A DNA stretch of 64,000 bases, from contig NZ_FJVE01000006.1 of assembly GCF_900078195.1 (NCBI RefSeq), positions 436,501 through 500,500 of the forward strand, read 5' to 3'. Of this stretch, positions 1 to 8,856 are shown piece after piece. Each line of letters begins with the position of its first letter. Positions within the stretch are counted from its first letter, which is position 1. This DNA comes from Clostridium sp. Marseille-P299 (lineage in GTDB: Bacteria; Bacillota; Clostridia; Lachnospirales; Lachnospiraceae). Both the position numbers and the translations under genes were made by a program. The notes under the pieces are model-generated. The model ran no database searches. It was not told the DNA's origin and was given only the letters and a program-made list of their open reading frames with translations.

Positions 1-1781
1 TTTGATAAATATGGTTTTGATAAATAAAATTCCTCAGAAAGGTCATCTAAGGTTACACTTTTATAATGTGCTTGAATGTAATTCACGATTGTTACGATTC
101 GCTCATCTTTTTTATCTGTACCAATTAACTGAATCAATTGATTGGCAGCTACGGTTAATGCCATAATGGATGATTTTATAATATCCTCATCATAGCCGAC
201 GCCCCAATACATTTTATTTTGATAACTAATTCCGATATAAGATACCGCTTTTGACGTAGATCCTTTTGTTAAAGCATGCTCTTCGTATATCATTAATTCA
301 TAATTTACGCCAAAATATTGCTTAATTGCGTTGCTCGCCGCATCTAATCTACCGTTTCCATTTGCAGAAACTATTTTATTCTCACCGTTACGTGAAATTG
401 TTACTTCTGCCATAATACCATCACTTTGTTTAAAATGAAATTCTGGTATTTGGAATACGGAATAGTTATTCACATACTTATCTTTGAAAATCTGGAAGAT
501 CATCGCTGGAGATAACTCTTTATGTTCCCGATCCGATACATCCTTTATAAAGTATCCCACTTCTTCCTTCATCTTTTCTGGAATAGATAAGCCAAAGTTT
601 TGTTTTAATATATAGCTTACGCCACCTTTTCCAGATTGACTATTAATACGGATTACATCTGATTCATATTCTCTACCAATATCAGTTGGATCCACTGGTA
701 AATAAGGTACACTCCAAGTTTCACACTCTTTCTCTGCTCTCCATTTCATACCTTTAGCAATTGCATCTTGATGGGAACCTGAGAATGCAGTAAATACTAA
801 TTCACCAGCATATGGGGAGCGTTCAAACACTCTCATTCTTGTAAGACGTTCATATTTTTCACAGATAGCAGGCATATTGCTAAAATCAAGATTAGGGTCT
901 ACTCCATGGGAATACATATTCATAGCAACAGTAATGATATCAACGTTACCAGTACGTTCACCATTTCCAAATAAAGTTCCCTCAATTCGGTCTGCACCTG
1001 CTAATATTGCAAGTTCCGCATCACAGACACCACAGCCACGATCATTATGTGGGTGAACTGATAAAATGACATTTTCTCTAAATTTAAGGTTTTTACTTAT
1101 GTATTCGACCTGGCTTGCGAATACATGTGGCATCGCATTTTCAACAGTCGTTGGTATATTAATTATGGCTTTATTTTCTTTTGCTGGTTTCCATATATCA
1201 AGCACTTCATTGCAGATTTCAACTGCATAATCAACTTCAGTTCCTGGAAAACTCTCTGGACTATATTCAAAAGAGAATTTTCCATCGGTATTATCTGCTA
1301 ATTCCTTTAATAATTTTGCTCCATCAATTGCAAGTTGTTTGATTTCTTCTTTGCTCTTAGCAAAAACTTGTTCTCTTTGTGCTACTGATGTAGAGTTATA
1401 TAAATGAATCACCGCATGTGGTGCACCTTTTACTGCTTCAAAGGTTCTCTTAATGATATGTTCTCTAGCCTGTGTTAACACTTGAATTGTTACATCACTA
1501 GGTATCATATTTTCTTCAATAATTGTACGAATAAAATTATATTCTGTTTCAGAAGCCGCAGGAAATCCAACTTCAATTTCTTTAAAACCTATTTTAACAA
1601 GCATCTGGAAAAACTCTATTTTTTCATCTAAACTCATTGGTTCAACGAGTGCTTGATTTCCATCACGTAAATCTACACTGCACCAACGTGGTGCTTTTTC
1701 AATGTGATCCTTTTTCACCCAATCATAAGTTACTTTCGGAGGCATAAAATAAGACTTTTCATACTTTTGATAATTTTTCAT
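1..1781 (-). CDS. leuA: 2-isopropylmalate synthase fused to an AraC-type helix-turn-helix (partial, runs off the window)
   Basis: Condenses acetyl-CoA with 2-oxoisovalerate in the first committed step of leucine synthesis. The sequence shows the HMGL-like barrel: LRDGNQ at residues 38-43 and the metal-binding HPHND at 243-247. It then shows the LeuA regulatory domain, whose usual last motif ([16 protein letters not shown]) ends near residue 552. The frame does not stop there. From about residue 556 it continues through a stretch with the pattern of the first helix-turn-helix of AraC regulators ([14 protein letters not shown], then YLSKPYLSK) up to the window edge. I checked the frame at several points and saw no stop or shift. 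The start ATG has an AAAGGAATC ribosome site. A T-box leader precedes it. The enzyme call is firm. The fusion is seen directly, but its end and function lie outside the window, and loss of a stop codon between two genes is the alternative. Confidence 0.9.
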   Translation of the reverse strand, partial: MKNYQKYEKSYFMPPKVTYDWVKKDHIEKAPRWCSVDLRDGNQALVEPMSLDEKIEFFQMLVKIGFKEIEVGFPAASETEYNFIRTIIEENMIPSDVTIQVLTQAREHIIKRTFEAVKGAPHAVIHLYNSTSVAQREQVFAKSKEEIKQLAIDGAKLLKELADNTDGKFSFEYSPESFPGTEVDYAVEICNEVLDIWKPAKENKAIINIPTTVENAMPHVFASQVEYISKNLKFRENVILSVHPHNDRGCGVCDAELAILAGADRIEGTLFGNGERTGNVDIITVAMNMYSHGVDPNLDFSNMPAICEKYERLTRMRVFERSPYAGELVFTAFSGSHQDAIAKGMKWRAEKECETWSVPYLPVDPTDIGREYESDVIRINSQSGKGGVSYILKQNFGLSIPEKMKEEVGYFIKDVSDREHKELSPAMIFQIFKDKYVNNYSVFQIPEFHFKQSDGIMAEVTISRNGENKIVSANGNGRLDAASNAIKQYFGVNYELMIYEEHALTKGSTSKAVSYIGISYQNKMYWGVGYDEDIIKSSIMALTVAANQLIQLIGTDKKDERIVTIVNYIQAHYKSVTLDDLSEEFYLSKPYLS

Positions 1782-1883
1782 AATGATTCCTTTCTGTCTA
1801 CCTATAAGACGCTAAATGATTTTTAGATTCGCACGTATGTCATTGGTTACAGTATGCGAGCTCCTGTTCACAGAATAGGATAT

Positions 1884-2200
1884 AAAAAAATCTTCCATCT
1901 CCTAATAAATGTGAACATTCATTATAGAGACGAAAGATAAAATCTTACGCGGTACCACTCTATTTCATGATAAAATCATGCCCTTACAAGCACAAAGCTA
2001 ACTCTTTATGCTCTTGCCATATAACGGTGGCTATCCGACTACGTCTACTAAACGGTTCAACGAGCTGCTCCAAGGCGAGTTCACCATATTCCTTCTACTG
2101 TTTCACATCCACCAACAGCTTTCTGAAATCCAGAGTATGATTACTATTCCTCTTCCATGCATTTGTTTCCATCATCATATCATAGATTTTTCCAAAAGAA
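1884..2200 (-). promoter_or_regulatory. T-box leader (leucine) of leuA
   Basis: The T-box core AGAGTGGTACCGC reads on the minus strand at 1949-1961. Downstream lies an intrinsic terminator: an 11-bp stem between 1927-1937 and 1891-1901, followed by seven U at 1884-1890. Upstream, the stem I region contains GTGAACTCGCC, where CTC (2077-2079) followed by a purine fits a leucine specifier codon, matching the gene controlled. Uncharged tRNA-Leu would stabilise the antiterminator and switch leuA on. The 5' edge is approximate. Confidence 0.9.
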
Positions 2201-2368
2201 CAGTGACAAATTTAATCACTTTTCTTGATTTATTTTAATCTAATTTAATATACTAAAACCCTATTCTATGTAGAGATGCACTTATAACTTGCACCTAAAC
2301 TATAAAATAGGGCTATCATTTTATTTTAAATAAAATATATTATTTTAAATATTAAATTTTAAATATTA

Positions 2369-3262
2369 TTAACTATTCAATAATCGTAGATAATGATTAG
2401 CTTCTCTTAGTACGTGGTCTGCAAGAAGTGGTATGATAATCGATTGAATTTCACATCCTTCAATCCCTTTCGTTCCTGCTTCTTTAAAATCTCTATATTT
2501 CATTGTCTCTTTAATCGTCTTACAAGTGATAGTATCCATAGTAGCAGAAGTCATAGTTCTAGCTTCTTCTAGTAATACTTCATATTCTTTTGCAAAGTTA
2601 TCCGCAGTGTCAATTAATTCTTTCTCCGTTGGATCAAGTAATCCTCTAATAAACATTGCATGTTCCATCATAATTTGATTCCAGAATAATTCAATATTTT
2701 TGATACTTGCACAATCAGTATCTTCACCATTTTGTAATGCCATAACATAAGTGCGATAAAGCTTTGCTTCTCTTAAGATATGATCAATTAAAAGAGGATA
2801 ATTTGCTGTAAATACACAACAGTTGCGTACTTCATGTAATAACTTTTCTTTAAATCGAATGAGTCCATCTAATAGTTTTATTGCTCTTTGATTGATACAA
2901 TCAACTTTTTCATCCATTCCATGAGGTATAAAAATATTTTTTTTACTAAAAAGACCTTCCTCCATTAGAGTTATGTTAGTATTTAATTTAACCCCAGTTA
3001 AGCATTGCGTCTTTACTTCTACATCGTGAGTATATTGAGTTACGATTTCACCAGATTCTAATACATTTTCACGGATTAATCCATTACTCATACAGACAAC
3101 GTCTTCTAACAACCGTTCAAATTGGGTTTTATACCAGTCTGCTTGTTTCTTAAAATGCGTATCCTTTGGCATAAATCCGATTTCCAAAAAGAAAGCGTGC
3201 TCTTTCATAATTCTTGCGAAAAACAAATGTAATTCAAGAGATAAGGTTACAAACTTATGCAT
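2369..3262 (-). CDS. DUF2935 family protein
   Basis: About 297 residues made of two similar all-helical halves. Each half has a helix of the type (F/W)xxxIMxEHAxFxxG (start of the protein and about residue 195) and later a helix ending HxLREA(K/N)xY. This is the layout of the DUF2935 family, four-helix-bundle proteins of clostridia that resemble hemerythrin-like or spore/oxidative-stress helical proteins. The repeated Glu-His pairs could bind metal, but no function is established. The chosen start is the ATG reading MHKFV, which has GGAGAAGGAT just upstream. An upstream TTG would add four residues. It stands alone between the leuA leader and a Cys-rich small gene. Confidence 0.8.
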   Translation of the reverse strand: MHKFVTLSLELHLFFARIMKEHAFFLEIGFMPKDTHFKKQADWYKTQFERLLEDVVCMSNGLIRENVLESGEIVTQYTHDVEVKTQCLTGVKLNTNITLMEEGLFSKKNIFIPHGMDEKVDCINQRAIKLLDGLIRFKEKLLHEVRNCCVFTANYPLLIDHILREAKLYRTYVMALQNGEDTDCASIKNIELFWNQIMMEHAMFIRGLLDPTEKELIDTADNFAKEYEVLLEEARTMTSATMDTITCKTIKETMKYRDFKEAGTKGIEGCEIQSIIIPLLADHVLREANHYLRLLNS

Positions 3263-3375
3263 ATCCTTCTCCAATTATATATTCCCTACTAATATATGCA
3301 AAGTTCACATTATTGCAACTTTGAGAATTTAAATAATACGGACCCTTTTGCTAATGGAACGTTTCTATGCTTTAT

Positions 3376-3612
3376 CTAATGCTTTTGAGTATTTAGTTTT
3401 TGTGCATTTAGTTTTTCTGTATTTAGTTTTTCTGTATTTAGCTTTTGTGTATTTACTTTTTCAGTATCTAACTTTTTTGTTTTCTTACGTTTGCAATATG
3501 GCAATCCTTTATGCACATTTTCTTTATGATGTTCTAGACATTCATCACATTTTGAATGCCTTTCGCATTTCTTTCTTTTACAAGGACATTCTTCTAATCC
3601 ACCCTCTAACAT
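3376..3612 (-). CDS. Cys-rich small protein with a repetitive lysine-rich tail
   Basis: 78 residues. The first half carries the spaced cysteines and histidines CPCKRKKC-ERHSKC-DEC-HH and a further C, a pattern seen in small clostridial proteins likely to bind zinc or an iron-sulphur centre. The second half is a run of five-residue repeats of the type LNTEK, written by tandem 15-bp repeats. The ATG has an AGGAGTAATCTT ribosome site. The opposite-strand frame over the same DNA is hydrophobic low-complexity and is rejected. Function unknown. The tail is probably a recent repeat expansion onto a normal ~50-residue protein. Confidence 0.6.
   Translation of the reverse strand: MLEGGLEECPCKRKKCERHSKCDECLEHHKENVHKGLPYCKRKKTKKLDTEKVNTQKLNTEKLNTEKLNAQKLNTQKH
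3386..3480 (-). repeat. 15-bp tandem repeat coding LNTEK-type pentapeptides
   Basis: About five to six near-identical 15-bp units (GTATTTAGTTTTTCT on the plus strand) in frame with the Cys-rich gene. They vary by single bases, so Lys-Leu-Asn-Thr-Glu is kept with minor changes. Copy number could vary between strains. Confidence 0.85.
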
Positions 3613-3712
3613 AAGATTACTCCTCTAAAATCTTAAAAATCATCGTTACTTTAAACAGTATTTAGTACTAATATAAAAATAACCAACTTAAATAATATTA
3701 ATAAAGAGAAAC

Positions 3713-4015
3713 TCAGAATTTCGAAAAAAACTCCTGAACTAGTTTTTCTTGAGTTGGATCATTCACAACATGCCCTACTACTACTTTATTGTTTGTACGT
3801 TTGATAATTTCTTTCGCTTTTTCTTCACCAAAAGCACCACATAGCTCAATTGCTCCAACCCCATCTGAAACTAGCATATCCACTTTTTCTAAGGCTTCTT
3901 CTTAGTTTCTTACGGTACAGATATATGTTATTTGGTTTTCAGTTTCAAATTCAGAATGATGAACCTCAGGTGTATAGTGTCCGCCCATTAAAATAAAAGC
4001 AAATTTCTTTTTCAT
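3713..4015 (-). pseudogene. DUF6506-like protein gene with an in-frame TAA
   Basis: The frame begins MKKKFAFILMGGHYTPE with a strong AATGGAGGTTAATC ribosome site. It continues in one frame to VQEFFSKF-stop, 101 codons in all, but codon 38 is TAA (3902-3904), within ...YICTVRN-stop-EEALEKV. The downstream half still reads as well-conserved protein (DGVGAIELCGAFGEEKAKEI), so the break is a single nonsense change with no other decay. From memory the family is DUF6506, about 100 residues, function unknown. TAA is not a selenocysteine or pyrrolysine codon, so recoding is unlikely. Recent inactivation or a sequencing error are the options. Confidence 0.75.
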
Positions 4016-4083
4016 GATTAACCTCCATTTATAATAGCTATTTCCATAACAATAGTTTTATATCTATTATTATAACACTATTT

Positions 4084-4130
4084 CTAAGTATTCAGATCTA
4101 CTCAAAAAAATAATAGACCTGAATACTTAG
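4084..4130. other. 17-bp inverted repeat (hairpin)
   Basis: CTAAGTATTCAGATCTA at 4084-4100 is matched by its inverse with one mismatch at 4114-4130, with a 13-base A-rich loop. No clear U-run follows on either strand, so it is not a typical terminator. It lies between thrS and the DUF6506-like gene, both transcribed leftward. Confidence 0.7.
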
Positions 4131-4163
4131 CACCGTATACATCACCTCAAGCTTCCAAATACA

Positions 4164-4294
4164 TAAAAGGATTTTACTTCATTGATAATTCATAAAGAAT
4201 TTTACTTGTTTGCTAATACAATACATTAAAGAATTTTACGTATTTGCTAATACAATACATTAAAGAATTTTATTTATTTGCTAATACCTGCTCC
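4164..4294. repeat. 34-bp tandem repeat of the thrS 3' end
   Basis: Units starting TAAAGAATTTTA recur at 4193, 4227 and 4261, exactly 34 bp apart. A diverged copy begins near 4164. The last unit contains the thrS stop codon and final codons, so the gene's 3' end has been copied in tandem into the downstream DNA. Confidence 0.9.
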
Positions 4295-6171
4295 CTCACT
4301 GTCTGAATAAAATCATCAATACTAATTTGAATTGTATCAGCAGCATCTCTTGATCTAACAGATAAATAAGTTCCTTCCTCCTCTTTTTGTCCCAGAATCA
4401 ACATATATGGAACTTTATCAAGCTGTGCCTCTCTTATTTTGTATCCTATCTTTTCATCTCGCTCATCAATTTCACATCGAATTCCATTCGCTCTTAACTT
4501 CTCCATAACCGAGTTCGCATATGAGCTAAAACGATCGGATATTGGTAACAATTTTACTTGGACTGGTGATAACCAAACAGGGAATTTTCCTGCATAATGT
4601 TCAATTAATATACCAATAAAACGTTCAATTGACCCAAATACTACACGGTGGATCATAATCGGTCTATGCTTTTGCCCATCCGCGCCAACATATTCAGCCT
4701 CAAATCTTCTTGGTAATTGAAAATCTAGCTGAATTGTTCCACATTGCCATGTTCTACCTATGGAATCTTCTAAATGAAAATCAATCTTTGGTCCATAAAA
4801 TGCACCATCTCCTTCATTAATTACATACTCCATGTTAAGTTCCTTAAGAGCATTCTCTAAACCATTGGTAGCTACTTCCCACTCTTCTTCACTTCCAATG
4901 CTGTTCTCTGGTCTTGTAGACAATTCTACATGATAGTTAAATCCAAACATTTTATATACTTCATCAATTAATTTTACTACACGTTTTATTTCATCGGATA
5001 TCTGATTTTCCATCATAAAAATATGGGCATCATCCTGTGTAAAACAACGAACTCTCATTAACCCATGTAACACTCCGGATTTTTCATGGCGATGAACTAA
5101 TCCTAATTCTCCTATACGAAGCGGTAATTCACGATAGGAATGAGGAGAGGATTTATAAACTAACATTCCTCCTGGGCAATTCATTGGTTTTATAGCGAAG
5201 TCTTCATCATCAATTTTTGTAACATACATATTTTCTCTATAATGCTCCCAATGTCCAGAAGTCTCCCATAATTTTTGATTTAACATCATCGGTGTAGAGA
5301 TTTCTACATATCCTTCTCTGTTATGAATTTTTCTCCAATAATCAATTAAAAGATTCTTAAGCACCATACCCTTTGGCAAGAAGAATGGAAATCCAGGTCC
5401 TTCCTCTAACATAGTAAATAGTCCCAAATCTTTTCCTAGTTTCCTATGATCTCGTCTCTTGGCTTCCTCAACAAAATTTAGATATTCCTCTAATTCTGAA
5501 CTCTTTGGAAAAGAAACTCCATAAATTCTTGTAAGCATCTTATTTTTTTCGTTACCTCTCCAATACGCTCCCGCGATGGATGTTAAACGAAATGCTTTTA
5601 TCTCCTTTGTACTCATCAGATGAGGACCAGCACATAAATCTAGGAATTCACCTTGTTCATAAAAACTAATTTCTTTATCTTCTGGCAATTCCTTTATCAA
5701 CTCAACTTTGTAATCCTCACCTTTTTGTTCCATTAATTCTATTGCTTTTTCTCTACTTAGTGTGAAACGTTTTATTTCGTAATTTTCTTTGACAATTTTC
5801 TTCATTTCGGCTTCTACTGCTGCCAAATCCTCGTAGTTAAATGCTTGCTTAAATTCAAAATCATAATAAAAACCTTCTTGAGTTGCTGGACCAATTGCTA
5901 GTTTTGTGTCGGGATACAATCGCTTTACAGCTTGTGCTAAAATATGCGAGCTTGTATGTCTGAATGCTTCTCTTCCTTTTACATCTTGGAATGTAAGGAT
6001 TGCAAGCTTACAGTCCTTTGTAATCACATAACTTAGATCAACAACTTCTCCATCTACCTCTCCTGCACAGGCGTTTCTTGCTAAACCTTCACTTAAGTCT
6101 TTTGCTACTTCAATTACGGATATTTGATTTTCATACTCTCTTACCGAACCATCTTTCATTTGAATTTTCAT
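4270..6171 (-). CDS. thrS: threonyl-tRNA synthetase
   Basis: Class II synthetase that charges tRNA-Thr in the cytoplasm. The 633 residues show the full domain order: an N-terminal TGS-like domain, the editing domain with HTSSH (72-76) and the distal CAGPH, then the catalytic core with the zinc-site MNCPGG and the HRHEKSG motif, and a C-terminal anticodon-binding domain. Length matches bacterial ThrS. The ATG has an AGGAG site nine bases upstream. Its own T-box leader with a Thr specifier sits upstream. The 3' end is duplicated in tandem beyond the stop. Confidence 0.98.
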   Translation of the reverse strand: MKIQMKDGSVREYENQISVIEVAKDLSEGLARNACAGEVDGEVVDLSYVITKDCKLAILTFQDVKGREAFRHTSSHILAQAVKRLYPDTKLAIGPATQEGFYYDFEFKQAFNYEDLAAVEAEMKKIVKENYEIKRFTLSREKAIELMEQKGEDYKVELIKELPEDKEISFYEQGEFLDLCAGPHLMSTKEIKAFRLTSIAGAYWRGNEKNKMLTRIYGVSFPKSSELEEYLNFVEEAKRRDHRKLGKDLGLFTMLEEGPGFPFFLPKGMVLKNLLIDYWRKIHNREGYVEISTPMMLNQKLWETSGHWEHYRENMYVTKIDDEDFAIKPMNCPGGMLVYKSSPHSYRELPLRIGELGLVHRHEKSGVLHGLMRVRCFTQDDAHIFMMENQISDEIKRVVKLIDEVYKMFGFNYHVELSTRPENSIGSEEEWEVATNGLENALKELNMEYVINEGDGAFYGPKIDFHLEDSIGRTWQCGTIQLDFQLPRRFEAEYVGADGQKHRPIMIHRVVFGSIERFIGILIEHYAGKFPVWLSPVQVKLLPISDRFSSYANSVMEKLRANGIRCEIDERDEKIGYKIREAQLDKVPYMLILGQKEEEGTYLSVRSRDAADTIQISIDDFIQTVREQVLANK

Positions 6172-6257
6172 ACATTCATTCTCCTTTACTCTTAATTACT
6201 TGAAATATATTTGTACTTAGAGCTACTTTAATTTTATAAAGTAGTTGAAATATAAGA

Positions 6258-6540
6258 AAAGCACCCTTAGACAAAATGATAGCCAAACTATCACATTGTT
6301 TAAGGGTGCATACTATTCATGAAATGCACGGTTCCACCTTAACTTTTCACTTCAGATTCTAACAAATCCTATTCTTTAACGCAGACATACGGTAATATTT
6401 AATGATACTTCATATTCATATTACAGCTCAGGAGTGGTTTTCACTAGCATTTCACATAAAGAACTCTCACCAAATTGTTCTTCTCTCTGGTTGCTATTTT
6501 CTAGTTACTCTTTCCTTCATAGCTTTTCTTATATTGTAAT
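6258..6540 (-). promoter_or_regulatory. T-box leader (threonine) of thrS
   Basis: T-box core TAAGGTGGAACCGTGC on the minus strand at 6326-6341. The terminator hairpin pairs 6288-6310 with 6261-6283 and is followed by TTTTCTT. The specifier region reads AAAACCACTCC (6431-6440 on the plus strand). ACC followed by A fits best, and the adjacent triplet ACT is also threonine, so the assignment holds in either register. Confidence 0.92.
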
Positions 6541-6542
6541 GG

Positions 6543-6570
6543 ATTATAGCACAATTTTTCATTCTGTCAA
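6543..6570 (-). promoter_or_regulatory. sigma-A-type promoter of the thrS leader
   Basis: TTGACA (6565-6570) and TATAAT (6543-6548), both consensus, separated by 16 bases. They are placed just upstream of the first T-box stem. Confidence 0.88.
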
Positions 6571-6633
6571 GATTATTCTCCACTTGGATTTGTAGATTTC
6601 TACTTTAAGTCGATGTTTAAAATAGCCTTCACA

Positions 6634-6972
6634 CTAAACAATAGTATGTCCACAGTTTATATCAAATGGAGCAATTAAGCATTTCATCACAACTTTAAAA
6701 TAATTGTCAAAGAACCAACCATTAGCCTTTCCATAGCTTTCTTTTGAATCAAATTCCCAATACGAAAAATATTTCACACATTTTACAATCTTGGTTAATT
6801 CTCTAGGCGGTTGTCCATCTTCTTGTATCATAAAAAAACGTTTCATGTACTTTATGCTGATACAACCTTCCCGATTCTTTTGCTCTGATGCCATACTTAT
6901 AATTAAATTCTGAAATTCATCAATTTTATCCGGTTTCACTTGAAATAATTTTACCTCTGAGAATGAATTCAT
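6634..6972 (-). CDS. ABM-like dimeric alpha-beta barrel protein
   Basis: 112 residues with the beta-alpha-beta pattern of antibiotic-biosynthesis-monooxygenase-like small barrels. It opens with a strand (EVKLFQVKPDKIDEF), then an amphipathic helix, then a strand bearing IKYMKRFF, and a conserved aromatic segment (KYFSYWEFDSKESY). The ATG follows GAGAGGAGCTATCT. No neighbours share an operon with it. Substrate and reaction are unknown. Members of this fold include heme-degrading and quinone-forming oxygenases as well as non-enzymes. Confidence 0.55.
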   Translation of the reverse strand: MNSFSEVKLFQVKPDKIDEFQNLIISMASEQKNREGCISIKYMKRFFMIQEDGQPPRELTKIVKCVKYFSYWEFDSKESYGKANGWFFDNYFKVVMKCLIAPFDINCGHTIV

Positions 6973-7106
6973 AGATAGCTCCTCTCACCTTCTAATTCTC
7001 TTATTTATTAAGTTTTAGTATCAGGTGTTTTCTGCACCAAACTCTTACATATATTTCTAATTTATCTTGTTTATAAGAATTTTGCAACAATAATTTATCT
7101 TTAGCT

Positions 7107-8651
7107 TTATCTTTCTAAGTATGCAATCCATTCTGCTTTTAACTCAGCATATGTTTTTTGAAAAACATCCTCTATATTTAAATCAGTGGTATAAAATTTA
7201 ATTACATCTTCAATCGAATAAAAATCAGCTAAATAAGCTAAAAATGAGTTAGCTTGAAAGTAAGTTAGTTCATTTCCTTCCATATTAGTTTTTAAACCAT
7301 ATACTTCATTAATTGGTGTTGTAAGAGTATTAAATTGATCAATTTTTGAATTTGTATGTAAGGAAGCGTACGCTATTGAATCTACATATAGCCTCATGTC
7401 AATTCCATCAACACTAGTAACCTTCCCCCCTTGATTAAAATAATATTCGAAGGCTTCTTTTACAACTTGACTTTGATTCTTTGTTCCATTTTCTAAATAT
7501 TCCTTAGTTAAACTTTCTTTATAATAACTATAAGGATAAACTATTAAATTTAAGTATTCCGCCATGCCTTCATATTTCCAGCTAGCATTTAGAGATTCTC
7601 TCACAAATACATGAGTTGCTTCATGAAGGTGAGGACTTATTCTACCATACAGGGTGATTTTATTTCCCAGCGTATCTCCACCGTTCTTTTCATTCGTTCC
7701 ACTTAATACATAACAATCAATTTGACTATTATTGATTAGTCTATAATCTTCCATATGTTCTTTTAAAAAGTTTAATATATACTTACGACCATCTATATCC
7801 TTATGTATAAAATATTCGATTTCTTGCGATTCATTTAATACAGGTTCAATTGGTTGAAAATAATAAGTTACTTCATCTGTTTTTACGATTAACGGATACT
7901 CTGATGATTTTGAAAAATGAAAATTTGTAAATTCACCTTCATATGGGTAATCATACTCTCTTTTAATTCCAAGTGAATCAAGCCATTCCTGCTTTAGCTG
8001 TGCATCAAACCCATTAAGCAAGGTATCGAATCCATACTTCATAATAATATAATCAGTCAAAGATAATGTCGTTTTTCTTGCAATTTCTATTTCAACATTT
8101 GTGTTGAACCCAACATAAAATCTACCACCAAATAAGCCCAATACACTTATATCGTCCTCATTAGAATAGTAATCAATTAAAACTTCATTATCAAATTTTT
8201 CATCAAAGTAATATCCTGCTAAACCAATACTTAACGATTTATCTTCCAAATTAAAATATCCTTGCGTTAAGGCTTCTTTATAGACTCCACTTTCAAAATC
8301 ATCTTTAGAACAAAAAACATTTCTTCCTACTACATAAGGTTCATCATAAATTGTCGAATCTAATATATATATTGAAAGTTTATCACTGTAATGATCATTA
8401 CTATAAACCTGTTCTAGTTTTTTAACATCTTCTATAACTATTTTAGCTTTTAACCCTATCTCCTCTTCATTAAATAAATTTTCTAAAAATCCAATTGAGA
8501 CATCTTTCGTCTCGCCATATAACATATGAAAAGTTCTTTCATAGTTACTATTTCTAGTAAATGTTTGTTTAGAAAAGATTATATTATTCTCCGATTTACT
8601 GCATCCACTCAAACATAATGCAAATAAAACAATTAATAATATCTTTTTCAT
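7107..8651 (-). CDS. lipoprotein with a gluzincin-type zinc peptidase motif
   Basis: About 514 residues from the ATG reading MKKILLIV, chosen because AGGGTGG lies eight bases upstream. A farther ATG would add six residues. The signal peptide ends in the lipobox LSGC, giving a membrane-anchored, outward-facing protein. HEATH at about residues 343-347 followed by EGMAEYL about 15 residues later is the HExxH...E arrangement of gluzincin peptidases (Peptidase MA-like). The rest is not recognised. A paralogue with the same layout, but without HExxH, lies at 54434-56032. Likely a surface metallopeptidase. Substrate unknown. Confidence 0.7.
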   Translation of the reverse strand: MKKILLIVLFALCLSGCSKSENNIIFSKQTFTRNSNYERTFHMLYGETKDVSIGFLENLFNEEEIGLKAKIVIEDVKKLEQVYSNDHYSDKLSIYILDSTIYDEPYVVGRNVFCSKDDFESGVYKEALTQGYFNLEDKSLSIGLAGYYFDEKFDNEVLIDYYSNEDDISVLGLFGGRFYVGFNTNVEIEIARKTTLSLTDYIIMKYGFDTLLNGFDAQLKQEWLDSLGIKREYDYPYEGEFTNFHFSKSSEYPLIVKTDEVTYYFQPIEPVLNESQEIEYFIHKDIDGRKYILNFLKEHMEDYRLINNSQIDCYVLSGTNEKNGGDTLGNKITLYGRISPHLHEATHVFVRESLNASWKYEGMAEYLNLIVYPYSYYKESLTKEYLENGTKNQSQVVKEAFEYYFNQGGKVTSVDGIDMRLYVDSIAYASLHTNSKIDQFNTLTTPINEVYGLKTNMEGNELTYFQANSFLAYLADFYSIEDVIKFYTTDLNIEDVFQKTYAELKAEWIAYLER

Positions 8652-8856
8652 AAAATTCCACCCTTTCAATTCATCTCATAGTAAAATCCTTATGGAGTAC
8701 AGAGATTTTTTCGTATTTGTACATCATTTAAATAGCTTTTTGTCTTTTTTCTGTAAAAATTAAATAATTATTTACAATATTATTCTTTAATGTTATAATA
8801 TTCCTTAAAATTTTGCAAATTAAAAATAATACTAATGCGAAAAAGGGGGAATTTTT

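Noticed and set aside
2008..2238. Rightward frame over the leuA leader
   Set aside because: It is the complement of the T-box; its sequence follows RNA stems, with no ribosome site.
3348..3614. Rightward hydrophobic frame opposite the Cys-rich gene
   Set aside because: Low-complexity FLYLVFLYL pattern is the reverse of the 15-bp repeat; the leftward frame has motif and ribosome site.
3902..3904. Recoding (selenocysteine or pyrrolysine) in the DUF6506-like gene
   Set aside because: Codon is TAA; those systems use TGA or TAG and no insertion element is seen.
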